Origin: CAZHFA01 sp964534945
GTDB taxonomy: Bacteria; Bdellovibrionota_C; UBA2361; CAKMMH01
Assembly: GCA_964534945.1 (NCBI GenBank)
Contig: CAZHSB010000005.1
Span: 1 to 48,272, forward strand
DNA: 48,272 bases
Reading direction: 5' to 3'
Position numbers and translations under genes: made by a program. Each line of letters starts with the position of its first letter. Within the stretch, counting starts at the first letter, position 1. Below are positions 14,984-23,907 of the stretch, one piece after another. The notes under the pieces are model-generated. The model had not been told where the DNA came from. It searched no databases and was given only the letters and a program-made list of their open reading frames with translations.

Positions 14984-15940
14984 TTAATTTAATTTTTTCT
15001 TTGCTATTACAATATATCTTTTTGGCGCATGATAGCCCTCGATTGTTAGATTATTATCGTTTGGATCTAAAAAATCTTCTAAACTCTCAAATGTCGCATC
15101 TTTTGTTCTTCGTTGTTCTTCTTTGGTTGTTACGCATAGTTCGCTTTCATCTAAAATTTCAAAATTATTTATTTCAAGCCATCTCTTTAAGCATGATGGA
15201 GTTGGCAAAAACCAAACATTTCTCATTTTAGAATAAGTTTTAGGACATAATGCAATTGGTTTTTTATTATCGTATACAATGGTTTCTAAAATTAAAATTC
15301 CATTTTTATTTAATGATTTCCAAACTTCATTTAACATTAAAAGAGGATTTCTTTGATGATAAATTACCCCAAGGCAAAAAATTACATCAAAAAAATTATT
15401 AAATATAGAAAAGTTTTCTGCCTTTATTGGTTCATGCAAAATATTTTTGATATTTAAAAATTTCTGAAGAAATTTAAATTGAAAGTAATTTTTTGGCATT
15501 GGATCAGAATTTATTATAAGCTTAGGTTTTAAAGTTGATAATCTAAAACTAAAATATCCATTATTTCCACCGATATCTGCAATTATTTTATCTTTTAAAT
15601 TTGGAATAAGTTCTTTTAACCTATTAAATTTCAAAAAAGAGTTCCATTCGCTTTCAATATCATACCCTAAAATATTATATGGTCCAATTCTCCAAGGAGC
15701 TAAAATGGATATTACATCTTTTAGATTTTTATATTGTACTTTTGTAATGGATTTTTCGCTATTAATCGTAATCTTATCATTTAATAAGTTGGCTGAGAAA
15801 TCTTGTCTAGAAATTTTCCCTAAATATTTATTGAAATCTTTATAAAAGGGAACGGATAAAAGCTTATTTTTAAAATTCTTTCTCTCGTTCCTTAATATTT
15901 TAAAATTAATTTTCTCTTTGTATTCTAATAAAATATCCAT
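14984..15940 (-). CDS. cmoB: tRNA U34 carboxymethyltransferase
   Basis: CmoB transfers a carboxymethyl group from carboxy-SAM to 5-hydroxyuridine at tRNA position 34, giving cmo5U. The 318-residue protein matches the family end to end: LAPWRIGPYNILGYDIESEWNSFLKFNR, SAM-fold motif IIADIGGNNGYFSFRL (family DVGCGSGY), FCLGVIYHQRNPLLMLNEVWKSL, and LILETIVYD. The very conserved C-terminus is VTTKEEQRRTKDATFESLEDFLDP..., followed by EGYHAPKR. The methyltransferase glycine loop is changed (GGNNGY for GCGSGY). CmoA, which makes carboxy-SAM, is not adjacent. The gene starts 2 bases after the stop of the PilP-like gene, so they form one operon. Confidence 0.95.
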   Translation of the reverse strand: MDILLEYKEKINFKILRNERKNFKNKLLSVPFYKDFNKYLGKISRQDFSANLLNDKITINSEKSITKVQYKNLKDVISILAPWRIGPYNILGYDIESEWNSFLKFNRLKELIPNLKDKIIADIGGNNGYFSFRLSTLKPKLIINSDPMPKNYFQFKFLQKFLNIKNILHEPIKAENFSIFNNFFDVIFCLGVIYHQRNPLLMLNEVWKSLNKNGILILETIVYDNKKPIALCPKTYSKMRNVWFLPTPSCLKRWLEINNFEILDESELCVTTKEEQRRTKDATFESLEDFLDPNDNNLTIEGYHAPKRYIVIAKKKLN

Positions 15941-15942
15941 TA

Positions 15943-16719
15943 TTATTTTTTTAATGTCATCTCTTTTGTTGTCACCGTTTCTTTGCCTGTAAAGTCAACA
16001 GTAGTTTCTGTTATTATTACTTTATTATCGACTATATCTGTAATGATACCACCTTTTACGCCAACCTTTGTCCCTTTTTCTGCGACAAAACCTTTTCCCG
16101 AAATGTCTTCTATTATTGCCTTTGGTTGATCTCCAAAAGAAACAATGGCTGTTAATTTTAATTGTGAAATGTCATATTGCTCTAATGGTGTATTTCCTTT
16201 TTTCACTTTATCATTTTTACTTGCATCATATTTTACAAAAGGATCTCTTTTTCCTTTAGAATCATATTTAAAATTCTCATTGTTATCTTCCAAAGAATCA
16301 ATTAATTCCTTTTTTGTCTCATCTGTTAAATTGCTATGCTTATTTACGGCTACACCAACCTTCTTACTGGAATTAAATATTTCATCACTTCCTTGAATAA
16401 TTGGTTTATTATTTTCTAGCCTATATTCATAAGCTTTTTTAGTTTCTGGATTAATTGGAATCGTTACCAAATATTTTGGTACAAGTAAAGAAAGGGATTC
16501 TGGCATTTTTCCCCCATGTTCTGTTGTGTATGCATTAAGAGCAAGTCTTATAGTTAAAACATCTTTTTTTATTGGATCTTTTATCCTAGAAGCTTGCTCA
16601 GAAATTATTTGCTTTATGTCATTTATTGCAACATCTTTTTGGGCTGAGAAAATATATATAATTTCTAAAAAAACAAGTGCAATAAGAACTATTAAAAATT
16701 TTTTAAGTTTTTTATTCAT
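15943..16719 (-). CDS. Pseudopilin-like N-terminus fused to PilP-like domain
   Basis: This 258-residue protein has one N-terminal membrane segment (LKKFLIVLIALVFLEIIYIF). A region with the look of a type II/IV pseudopilin core follows: IRLALNAYTTEHGGKMPESLSLLVPKYLVTIPINPETKKAYEYRL, cf. GspG IKxALxxYxxDxGxYPTxxxGL...YLxxxPxDPWGxxYxY. After a charged linker comes a C-terminal PilP-type beta domain (about residues 155-245: RDPFVKYD...PLEQYDISQLKLTAIVSFGDQPKAIIEDISGKGFVAEKGTKVG...VDNKVIIT). PilP binds PilQ in the type IV pilus periplasmic complex. ATG 16719 is preferred over TTG 16731. cmoB follows in the operon; no other pilus genes are near. Confidence 0.7.
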   Translation of the reverse strand: MNKKLKKFLIVLIALVFLEIIYIFSAQKDVAINDIKQIISEQASRIKDPIKKDVLTIRLALNAYTTEHGGKMPESLSLLVPKYLVTIPINPETKKAYEYRLENNKPIIQGSDEIFNSSKKVGVAVNKHSNLTDETKKELIDSLEDNNENFKYDSKGKRDPFVKYDASKNDKVKKGNTPLEQYDISQLKLTAIVSFGDQPKAIIEDISGKGFVAEKGTKVGVKGGIITDIVDNKVIITETTVDFTGKETVTTKEMTLKK

Positions 16720-16785
16720 TATCAATACCAAAATTAAAATAAAACACTTTTATTTTATATTATTATGAATATTTTTAAAAGACAG

Positions 16786-17196
16786 CTAATTTTCTTTGTA
16801 TAATTTAATTCCTTTACTAATTAATGCGGTTATTGCTTTATTATTATCTTTGACCTTAAAAACCATTATTGCAAAGTTTTCTTTTTTGTCTAAAAAGCTA
16901 TACATATACTCAACATTTATTTTCACATCGTTTAATATATGCAAGATATTTGAAAGCTCTCCAGGCTTATCGTCGACTTCGGCTGCAATAACTTCCGTTT
17001 CGCTACAAGCAATGTTGTTTTCTTTTAAGGCTAAAATTGCCTCATCTATCTTATCGACAATCATTCTAACTATTCCAAAATCTTCCGTTTCTGCAATAGT
17101 AATAGCTTTAATGTTTATATTATTGTCCTTTAAAAGATCTGTTATCTGAAGTAATTTTCCTTTTTTGTTTTCTAAAAAAATTGATAATTGTTTCAT
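16786..17196 (-). CDS. Tandem ACT-domain protein
   Basis: A 136-residue protein made of two ACT repeats: MKQLSIFLENKKGKLLQITDLLKDNNINIKAITI and VIAAEVDDKPGELSNILHILNDVKINVEYMYSF. ACT domains bind amino acids as regulatory ligands. Genes of this kind are a standard companion of indolepyruvate oxidoreductase and phenylacetate-CoA ligase operons, and here it is the last gene of iorA-iorB-paaK. I infer sensing of an aromatic or branched amino acid. The start is fixed by AAGGAG 7 bases before the ATG; the gene overlaps nothing essential but lies in the tail of paaK's transcript, 17 bases beyond its stop. Confidence 0.9.
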   Translation of the reverse strand: MKQLSIFLENKKGKLLQITDLLKDNNINIKAITIAETEDFGIVRMIVDKIDEAILALKENNIACSETEVIAAEVDDKPGELSNILHILNDVKINVEYMYSFLDKKENFAIMVFKVKDNNKAITALISKGIKLYKEN

Positions 17197-17212
17197 GTAG
17201 CATCTCCTTAAA

Positions 17213-18520
17213 TTAAATTTTTCTTTTATCAATTACACGTACAGCTTTTCCCTCACTTCGTTTTATTGTCTTTGGTGGAACCAAACGAAGTTTTGGAGTA
17301 AGGGTAATGACAGGCACCATTTCTTTTATAATAGTTGCTTTTAATTTTTCTATTTCTGCAACACTATCCGAAAAAGTTTTATCATCAAGCTCTATGACTA
17401 TCTCAAGTGTATCTTGATAATTAGAGCCTCTATCAACTATAATCTGATAATTAGGCGTAATGCCTTTTTTGATTCCCAATAAAACATGCTCAATTTGAGA
17501 TGGAAATAAATTAATACCACGAACAACTAACATATCATCAATTCTTCCACTTATCTTGCTAATTTGTGGTAATGTTCTTCCACATTTACATTTTTCATGA
17601 GAAATTGATACTAGATCTCTAGTTTTATAACGAATAAGAGGCATTCCTTGTTTAGTTAATGTTGTAATTACGAGTTCTCCTTTTTGGATTGAATCTGTAA
17701 CAGGTTTTTGTGTTTTTGGATCTATAACTTCAGGATAGAAAACATCTGCCCATATATGAAGCCCATTTTTTTTACTACATTCCATAGCCACTCCTGGGCC
17801 TATAATTTCTGACATGCCATATATATCATGAGCTTTGATCCCAAGGCGTCTTTCAACTTCTTTTCGCATATTTTCGCTCCAAGGTTCTGCGCCAAAAATC
17901 CCTATTTTCCAAGAAATATCTTTTGGTGATAAGCCTTCGCTTTCGGCTTCTTCTGCAAGATATAGCGCATAAGATGGTGTACAAGCTAGCACGGTTGGTT
18001 TTAAAGCTTTCATTAAAAAAATCTGCCTTTTTGTTTGCCCCGAAGACATTGGTAGGACCGTAGCACCTAGTTTTAATGCTCCATAATGAGCGCCAAATCC
18101 TCCTGTAAAAAGTCCATAACCGTAGGCAATCTGTATAATATCATTTTTAGTAACACCTGCGCTTGAGAGCGAGCGCGCCATTACGTCTGCCCAAAGATAA
18201 ATGTCTTTTCTTGAATACGAAACTAGAGTGGGGGTACCAGTTGTTCCGCTTGAAACATGAATTTCTGAAATATTAGATATTGGAGCAGAAAAAAGTCCAA
18301 AAGGAAATGCTTCCCTTAAATCATCTTTTGTCGTGAAAGGAAGTTTTTCAATATCTTCCAAACTTTTTATATCGTTTGCATTGATGCCTAAATCATCAAA
18401 TTTCTTTTTATAAAATGTAGAATTTGCATAAACATATTTTACAATTTTTTTTAATCTTGAAAGTTGAAGCTTTCTTAGATCACTTATTGGCATCGCTTCT
18501 AGATGTTCATTATAAATCAT
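17213..18520 (-). CDS. paaK: Phenylacetate-CoA ligase
   Basis: A 435-residue adenylate-forming enzyme that activates arylacetates to CoA thioesters. Next to indolepyruvate oxidoreductase it probably works with the aryl-acetyl products of aromatic amino acid breakdown, possibly in the ATP-forming direction. Motifs: the P-loop VSSGTTGTPT at residues 89-98, YGMSEIIGPGVAMEC near 235-249, IRYKTRDL near 300, and the C-terminal hinge GRIDDMLVVRGINLFPSQIE. A CKCGRTLP cysteine pair near 313-320 is typical of the PaaK group. It overlaps iorB by 4 bp (ATGA), indicating translational coupling. Confidence 0.95.
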   Translation of the reverse strand: MIYNEHLEAMPISDLRKLQLSRLKKIVKYVYANSTFYKKKFDDLGINANDIKSLEDIEKLPFTTKDDLREAFPFGLFSAPISNISEIHVSSGTTGTPTLVSYSRKDIYLWADVMARSLSSAGVTKNDIIQIAYGYGLFTGGFGAHYGALKLGATVLPMSSGQTKRQIFLMKALKPTVLACTPSYALYLAEEAESEGLSPKDISWKIGIFGAEPWSENMRKEVERRLGIKAHDIYGMSEIIGPGVAMECSKKNGLHIWADVFYPEVIDPKTQKPVTDSIQKGELVITTLTKQGMPLIRYKTRDLVSISHEKCKCGRTLPQISKISGRIDDMLVVRGINLFPSQIEHVLLGIKKGITPNYQIIVDRGSNYQDTLEIVIELDDKTFSDSVAEIEKLKATIIKEMVPVITLTPKLRLVPPKTIKRSEGKAVRVIDKRKI

Positions 18521-19050
18521 TTTATTTTACGTCCTTCAAAAAAATCATTTTTATTTTTTTCTAACATAGTTGCACCTTTTTTGATAGAAATTTTTTTAAG
18601 TGCATCTTCAAAAATTTCAATATCAATTGGAAGCATATTAGAAACAACTCCACCTAACTTTATATTTGTGGAATTATCTACAAGGATTCCCCCTGCGTTT
18701 TTTATTTGTTCTTTTATTTTTTCTTCATTTGGATAATCGTTTATGTTTTTTACGATTTCTGTTCCAACAATTATCTTCGAGTTATCATTTAGATAATTTA
18801 AATATCTAAAAACTTCCAATAATTCCATACTAATAATTATGTCCGCAGAATGCATTGAGATTAGTGGAGAAAAAATTTCATTATCTGATATCCTTAAATG
18901 AGAAACGACAGAACCGCCTCTTTGTGACATTCCATGGACTTCACTTTGTTTTACAAAATATCCTGCATTGAGTGCAACATTTGATAAAAAAGATGATAAA
19001 AAAATAACTCCTTGTCCTCCAACTCCACATAAAATGATATCTATTTTCAT
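18517..19050 (-). CDS. iorB: Indolepyruvate:ferredoxin oxidoreductase, beta subunit
   Basis: The 177-residue gamma-type domain subunit of the 2-oxoacid:ferredoxin oxidoreductase acting on aryl pyruvates. Signatures are CGVGGQGVIFLSSFL at the N-terminus, SEVHGMSQRGGSVVSHLRI near residues 36-54, and the P..ADIIISMELLEVFRYL block. It overlaps iorA by 4 bp upstream and paaK by 4 bp downstream, forming a tight operon. Length fits the family. Confidence 0.95.
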   Translation of the reverse strand: MKIDIILCGVGGQGVIFLSSFLSNVALNAGYFVKQSEVHGMSQRGGSVVSHLRISDNEIFSPLISMHSADIIISMELLEVFRYLNYLNDNSKIIVGTEIVKNINDYPNEEKIKEQIKNAGGILVDNSTNIKLGGVVSNMLPIDIEIFEDALKKISIKKGATMLEKNKNDFFEGRKIK

Positions 19051-20642
19051 TTATTTATCCTTATTTTTTTGGCTTTTCTTAAAGTTTCAATGCATTCTTG
19101 TTTTGAGATAATTACAGATACATTCTTATAATTTAATTCATCTTCAAGAATTTTTATATTCTCACTTCGATTAGATAGAATTGGCGATATTGTATGAATA
19201 TGATTTTTATCAACTCCGATTCCCTCTACAATTTCTTTTATCCTTTCGCTTGGAAGAATTTGAGGTTGCCCGCCTGTCATTGCAGTTGTTAAATTATCTA
19301 AAATAATAATTACGATATTAGAATTATTAGCTACACTATCGACTAATCCTGTCAATCCTGAATGGAAAAATGTACTGTCGCCTATAACCGCAATCGCTTT
19401 TTTACCACAATCAGAGGCGCCTTTTGCCATTGAAATAGAGGCTCCCATATCGACTAAGGTGATTGGTAATGAAAATGGGGGAAGCGATCCTAATGAATAA
19501 CACCCAATATCTGAGTTAATAACTAGATCGTTATTTTTTGATAAAACATCTTTTAATATTGTAAAACTTTCTCTGTGCGGACATCCCTTACAAAGTTGTG
19601 GAGGACGAGCAGGCAGATCTGTTAGGCGAGGTAAGAGTGACGGAATAAAATTATCGTTTATGTTTAATCCTTTTTTTATGGTATCTGGCGTTAATTCTCC
19701 TTGAAGATTAAAAGTGCCATTAAGTTTTCCGTGTATATGAAATTTTGTGTCTGCAATCCCTCTTAAATACCTTTCAAGATAAGGATAACCTTCCTCTATT
19801 ATATAAATATTCTTAAGAGGTTCTAAAAATTTTTTAATTTTTTCTTTAGGAAAAGGATAAAAACCAATATGAAGATGTGGCATATCTTCTAATTTTGCTT
19901 CTTCAAAATATTCTTTTGCAAGTCCTGTCGTTATAACTCCTGTTTTTCCTTTTTTTTGATTTTGAAAGTTATAGGAAATGTTTTCTGAAGTTTGTTCTAA
20001 TAAATGGTATTCATCTAAAACTCTTTTCCAGTTTCGTTTTCCGAAAAAAGGAACTACATTCCAGCACGTTGAATCAGCGACGCCCTTTTTGGTGCAGGGG
20101 GCTTCGTTAATTTTGTTTTTGATTAAAATACCTCTTGAATGTGAAAGCCTTGTACAGGTTCTTATAAGAACAATTTTATTTAGTTTTTCAGAAAGTAAGA
20201 AAGCTTCTTTTGTCATATCAAAGCATTCTTGGATATTTGCTGGTTCAAAACATGGAGTCCTCGCAAAGTCTGCATAATATCTTGAATCTTGTTCATTTTG
20301 AGATGAGTGCATACTAGGATCATCTGCTACGACAATAACAAGTCCTCCATTTATCTTTAAATTGGCCCCACTTAAAAAAGGATCACTTGCTACATTTAAT
20401 CCAACATGCTTCATGGAGACAAAAGCTCTTTCTCCTATAAAAGAAACTCCGAGAGCGGATTCTAGAGCTGTCTTTTCATTAGTCGCCCAAAAAGCGTTCG
20501 AAGAATTTTTCCTTAAATATTCCATGATTTCAGTAGAGGGAGTTCCTGGATATGCATAGGAAGATGAAACAAAAGACTCTAATACCGCGAGTGCAATTGC
20601 TTCATTTCCTGACACTACTTTTTTTTCTAATAAATTATTCAT
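19047..20642 (-). CDS. iorA: Indolepyruvate:ferredoxin oxidoreductase, alpha subunit (lacks ferredoxin domain)
   Basis: The thiamine-diphosphate subunit that oxidatively decarboxylates aryl pyruvates to aryl-acetyl-CoA. The pyrimidine-binding N-terminal domain has SGNEAIALAVLES and SYAYPGTPSTEI. CKGCPHRESF is at about 348-357, and the ThDP site is GDSTFFHSGLTGLVDSV with DNLTTAMTGGQP (from ~419). At 531 residues it stops right after the ThDP domain (VSVIISKQECIETLRK). Standard IorA carries about 60-80 more residues with two 4Fe-4S ferredoxin motifs. There is no remnant downstream: iorB begins in a 4-bp overlap, so this is not a recent frameshift. The ATG has only a weak GGTAA upstream. Confidence 0.94.
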   Translation of the reverse strand: MNNLLEKKVVSGNEAIALAVLESFVSSSYAYPGTPSTEIMEYLRKNSSNAFWATNEKTALESALGVSFIGERAFVSMKHVGLNVASDPFLSGANLKINGGLVIVVADDPSMHSSQNEQDSRYYADFARTPCFEPANIQECFDMTKEAFLLSEKLNKIVLIRTCTRLSHSRGILIKNKINEAPCTKKGVADSTCWNVVPFFGKRNWKRVLDEYHLLEQTSENISYNFQNQKKGKTGVITTGLAKEYFEEAKLEDMPHLHIGFYPFPKEKIKKFLEPLKNIYIIEEGYPYLERYLRGIADTKFHIHGKLNGTFNLQGELTPDTIKKGLNINDNFIPSLLPRLTDLPARPPQLCKGCPHRESFTILKDVLSKNNDLVINSDIGCYSLGSLPPFSLPITLVDMGASISMAKGASDCGKKAIAVIGDSTFFHSGLTGLVDSVANNSNIVIIILDNLTTAMTGGQPQILPSERIKEIVEGIGVDKNHIHTISPILSNRSENIKILEDELNYKNVSVIISKQECIETLRKAKKIRINK

Positions 20643-20661
20643 TATTTACCATTTGATATTT

Positions 20662-21480
20662 TTATTTTAAAAAATTTTTAACGAAGTCAAAGTCTATATC
20701 TAATTTTTCTTGATCTGTAAATCCCAAATTAAAAGAATCTTTTTTAAACTTTTCTAAAAGCATAAAAATATATTCTGCATTTTTTGATTCGTTATAAATC
20801 TTTTTTGAATATTCATATGACAAAAGATTGAAAAATAATAATTTTGCCAAAAGCGCATCATAAACTGTAATTATTTGATGACTTCCCCTAAATGGTCTTT
20901 TTTCTTTAAAAGCATTTAGCATTTCTGGATTAATAACTGGATTAAGCCTATCTTTTCCATTAAAAAAAGAAAAAAACTTATCGTCACTTTTTGCTCTTTC
21001 TATTATTGCCAGCATATCGGCGTCTCTTACTACAGATAATTTTTTTATGAGAAGATCTTTTTCATCTTGAGTACATGTCTTATAAAAATTATCTTCTTTA
21101 ATGTTTGTAGTATCATCATGATATTGTATCAAAAATAAAATTGCTGGATCTTGAATTTCTTTGGTTTTTTCTAATATTTTTTTTCCAAGATCCCCATGCC
21201 ATGCTTTTATGATGGTTCCATTTTTTATCTGATAAAATCTTCCAATATCATGTAGTAAAGCACCTGCTCCAATTTGTGCTTTATCATTTTCTTTTATTTT
21301 TGAAAGATTAATTTCGTTTTTTATAATGTTAGTTGTGATTTCGTATACTAGTAGGGAATGTTCATACTTTAAATTATACCAATGTATCTCAATCTCACTA
21401 GATGAGAGTTTAAGCTGCGCTTCAAAGTGCTTCTTTAATATGTTTTTTGCATTTTTTATCAAATTATTTTCTTCTTCCAT
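20662..21480 (-). CDS. HD-domain phosphohydrolase
   Basis: A 272-residue cytoplasmic protein of the HD superfamily, metal-dependent phosphohydrolases often acting on nucleotides. Metal ligands in order: the H of KYEHSLLVYE (~34), HD in GALLHDIGRFYQ (~93-94), the H of AWHGDLG, the H of QYHDD and the D of VVRDADML (~165). The RDADMLAIIERAK block is typical of the subgroup. The substrate is not readable. It lies 19 bp upstream of iorA in the same direction but may have its own promoter: a TATATT ends 8 bases before its ATG and there is no Shine-Dalgarno. Confidence 0.85.
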   Translation of the reverse strand: MEEENNLIKNAKNILKKHFEAQLKLSSSEIEIHWYNLKYEHSLLVYEITTNIIKNEINLSKIKENDKAQIGAGALLHDIGRFYQIKNGTIIKAWHGDLGKKILEKTKEIQDPAILFLIQYHDDTTNIKEDNFYKTCTQDEKDLLIKKLSVVRDADMLAIIERAKSDDKFFSFFNGKDRLNPVINPEMLNAFKEKRPFRGSHQIITVYDALLAKLLFFNLLSYEYSKKIYNESKNAEYIFMLLEKFKKDSFNLGFTDQEKLDIDFDFVKNFLK

Positions 21481-21604
21481 ACTTTAAGAATATAACATAT
21501 TTTTAATAAAAGAATATAAATGAAATCTTTATTTTAAAATAAGGCTTTTTATTTTCATTTATGTCGATTATTATCGGTGATTATAAGTTTATGTAAGGAT
21601 TTTT

Positions 21605-22477
21605 ATGCAGATTAGTGAAGAAAATAAATTAAGACTTTTAAAAGCGCAAGAAACAGAAATGACAGAATGCATGGTTTATAAGCTACTAGCTAGGATTGAT
21701 AAAAATCCTAAAAATAAAGAAATTTTCTTGGAATTATCTAGGGAAGAATTGAATCATGCAAAAGTATTAAAAACATATACTCAAAAGAATGTACTTATTA
21801 ACAAATATAAAGTTATAAAATTTTATTTAATGGCTAGATTCTTTGGAATTATTTTTACACTAAAGTTTATGGAAGCAGGTGAAAAGGATGCAGGAGTTTT
21901 TTATATGACTTTTCCAGATTATCCCGAGCTTTGTCAAATTGCAAAAGATGAAGATGCTCATGAAATGGCACTTATTTCAATTTTAAACGAAGATAAATTA
22001 GAATATATAGGATCTATAGTTTTGGGGTTAAATGATGCATTAGTTGAATTTACAGGAGCATTGGCAGGATTTACACTTGCATTAAATGATTCTTCTTTAA
22101 TTGCATTAACAGGGAGTATTACGGGAATTTCTGCTTCTCTTTCGATGGCATCTTCTGAATACCTTTCTACGAAAACAGAAGATGGAAATAAAAAGCACCC
22201 ATTAAAAGCTAGTGTATATACTGGTATAACGTATGTTATGACTGTTTTTTTGTTAATTATGCCGTTTGTGATATTCAAAAATGTATTACTAGCGTTGGCA
22301 GTGATGCTCCTTATAGCGCTTATGGTAATTGCTCTGTTTAATTATTATTATTCCGTTGTTAGGAGTGAAAATTTTAAATCAAGGTTTTTGGAGATGGCAT
22401 GTGTTAGCTTTTCAGTGGCAGGCATTAGTTTTTTAATAGGATATCTATTAAAGCTTTTTACTGGGATTGAAAGTTAA
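21605..22477 (+). CDS. Ferritin-like/VIT1 (CCC1) family membrane iron/manganese transporter
   Basis: A 290-residue protein fusing an N-terminal ferritin-like (erythrin) domain to a VIT1/CCC1 membrane domain. In the first half, E-rich helices carry the metal-ligand patterns QETEMTECMVYKLL, LSREELNHAKVLK (ExxH) and AKDEDAHEMAL. The second half starts with GSIVLGLNDALVEFTGALAGFTLAL, the VIT1 signature helix, and has about five membrane helices including ALTGSITGISASLSMASSEYLSTK. Members export Fe2+ or Mn2+ and protect against metal or oxidative stress. The start has AAGGAT 6 bases upstream. It is a single gene, divergent from the HD gene. Confidence 0.88.
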   Translation: MQISEENKLRLLKAQETEMTECMVYKLLARIDKNPKNKEIFLELSREELNHAKVLKTYTQKNVLINKYKVIKFYLMARFFGIIFTLKFMEAGEKDAGVFYMTFPDYPELCQIAKDEDAHEMALISILNEDKLEYIGSIVLGLNDALVEFTGALAGFTLALNDSSLIALTGSITGISASLSMASSEYLSTKTEDGNKKHPLKASVYTGITYVMTVFLLIMPFVIFKNVLLALAVMLLIALMVIALFNYYYSVVRSENFKSRFLEMACVSFSVAGISFLIGYLLKLFTGIES

Positions 22478-22575
22478 CGATATTTTAATTTTTTTATTTA
22501 TTTAGATTATGTTAGAATACGGGAAGTTTTTTAGAAACTTTCTTAGTTTGATTTGCCTAAAAATAAAGGAACAAA

Positions 22576-23859
22576 ATGAAGAAAAAAATTGTGATTGTTG
22601 TTATATGTTTATGTATATTGGCGGTTGTTTTTATTCCAGCAATCTTAAATATTTCATCTTCTTTACGCATAAAAAATGGCGTAACTGATGGAAGTGAAAT
22701 TAAAGATATAAAAAAAATATCAAAAGCTATAAAAAAGGAAGATGAGAAAATTATAAAAGACGAAAAAGCGCGCCAAAAGATTGAGAACGAATTAATGAAA
22801 AGAGAAAAGGACAATTTTGAAGAAGTTGATTCTTATGAAGATGTCGATAATGTAGATAATAGTAATGATAACGATAATAATGATGATGATCAGTCGAATG
22901 TAAAAGAGGAAAAAATAACAGGAAAGGATATTACGGTTGTTTCGTTAGATCCACTTGAAGAAATAGAGTGGTTAATGAATAACATATATTTAGAAGATTT
23001 ATATCTTGGGTCATCTTCTGGATTTGATAAGGATATTACAGAAATTCAATGGGAAAATATAAGAGTTGATAGTGTTATTGGAGTAATTAAAGGGATTTTA
23101 TCATCAATTGATAAATTATTACTTGATATTCCACAAAGTAAAGTTTTGACAGCGAAAGAGTCTTCTAAATTAAGGTCGTTACTTATAAAATATTCAAGTT
23201 CAGTAAGCTTTTTAATAAGGCAGGGAGAACGAAATGTTTCTGCCAAGGAAGCATTGGCAATGGTTGTCGGAAGTTATAATAATCTTATGCAATATTTTAA
23301 TAACTTGGTTACTTCTGCCAAAATTAAGGGGGAAGAAATCGATATATCTGTAGATGATGTAAAATTTGATAAATTTTTTGCTTCTCCGAGTATAAAAAAT
23401 GCGACTAATGCTGACAGTAACTTTTTGACAAGCACAACAATATTCTTAAAAATGGTGAACATTAAAGAAGATGAAAATTTAAGATCTACTATAGCCTTTA
23501 ATGTAGAGATTGAGGGCACTGATATGTCAAGACTCGAAATATATAATCAATTTGGATTATATGAAAATATTTCTGTTAATTATATTGGCGAAAAGAAGCA
23601 AAAAAGATTATTTTCATTTGATAAGGCTTATCCTGCAGAGGGAATTTATGTTATTAAGGTTATAAGCAGTGTAGGAAAGTATTACTATAAAAGATATTTG
23701 TTTTATCCAAGAGTAAAAATATTTCCTTTTGAAAATGGATCTTATAAGCTTCCTTTTCTTAATGATGAATATGAGAAGCTTGATAATTTTTTTGAAATAC
23801 AATCCACAGGCAGGATAAATAATAATTTTATTGATCGAGAATTTGTAGAAGGATTTTAA
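22576..23859 (+). CDS. Membrane-anchored or secreted protein, unknown function
   Basis: I do not recognise this 427-residue protein. It has an N-terminal signal/anchor (residues 4-28, IVIVVICLCILAVVFIPAIL). A Lys/Glu/Asp/Asn-rich disordered stretch (~40-120, with a run of N and D) is followed by a helical middle region (~130-240). The C-terminal part (~270-400) is rich in beta strand and looks immunoglobulin-like: SRLEIYNQFGLYENISVNY ... AEGIYVIKVISSVGKYYYKRYLFY. This suggests a periplasmic protein tethered to the membrane. AAAGGAAC lies just before the ATG. A hairpin terminator follows. Confidence 0.8.
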   Translation: MKKKIVIVVICLCILAVVFIPAILNISSSLRIKNGVTDGSEIKDIKKISKAIKKEDEKIIKDEKARQKIENELMKREKDNFEEVDSYEDVDNVDNSNDNDNNDDDQSNVKEEKITGKDITVVSLDPLEEIEWLMNNIYLEDLYLGSSSGFDKDITEIQWENIRVDSVIGVIKGILSSIDKLLLDIPQSKVLTAKESSKLRSLLIKYSSSVSFLIRQGERNVSAKEALAMVVGSYNNLMQYFNNLVTSAKIKGEEIDISVDDVKFDKFFASPSIKNATNADSNFLTSTTIFLKMVNIKEDENLRSTIAFNVEIEGTDMSRLEIYNQFGLYENISVNYIGEKKQKRLFSFDKAYPAEGIYVIKVISSVGKYYYKRYLFYPRVKIFPFENGSYKLPFLNDEYEKLDNFFEIQSTGRINNNFIDREFVEGF

Positions 23860-23863
23860 AGAT

Positions 23864-23907
23864 AAAAGGTAGAAAAACAGTTGTGCTTTTTTTTTCTGAC
23901 CTTTTTT
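23864..23907 (+). terminator. Rho-independent terminator after the gene at 22576
   Basis: The stem AAAAGGT-AGAAAAA pairs with TTTTTCT-(G)-ACCTTTT (23864-23877 with 23891-23905, one bulged G) and is followed by Ts. Confidence 0.65.
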
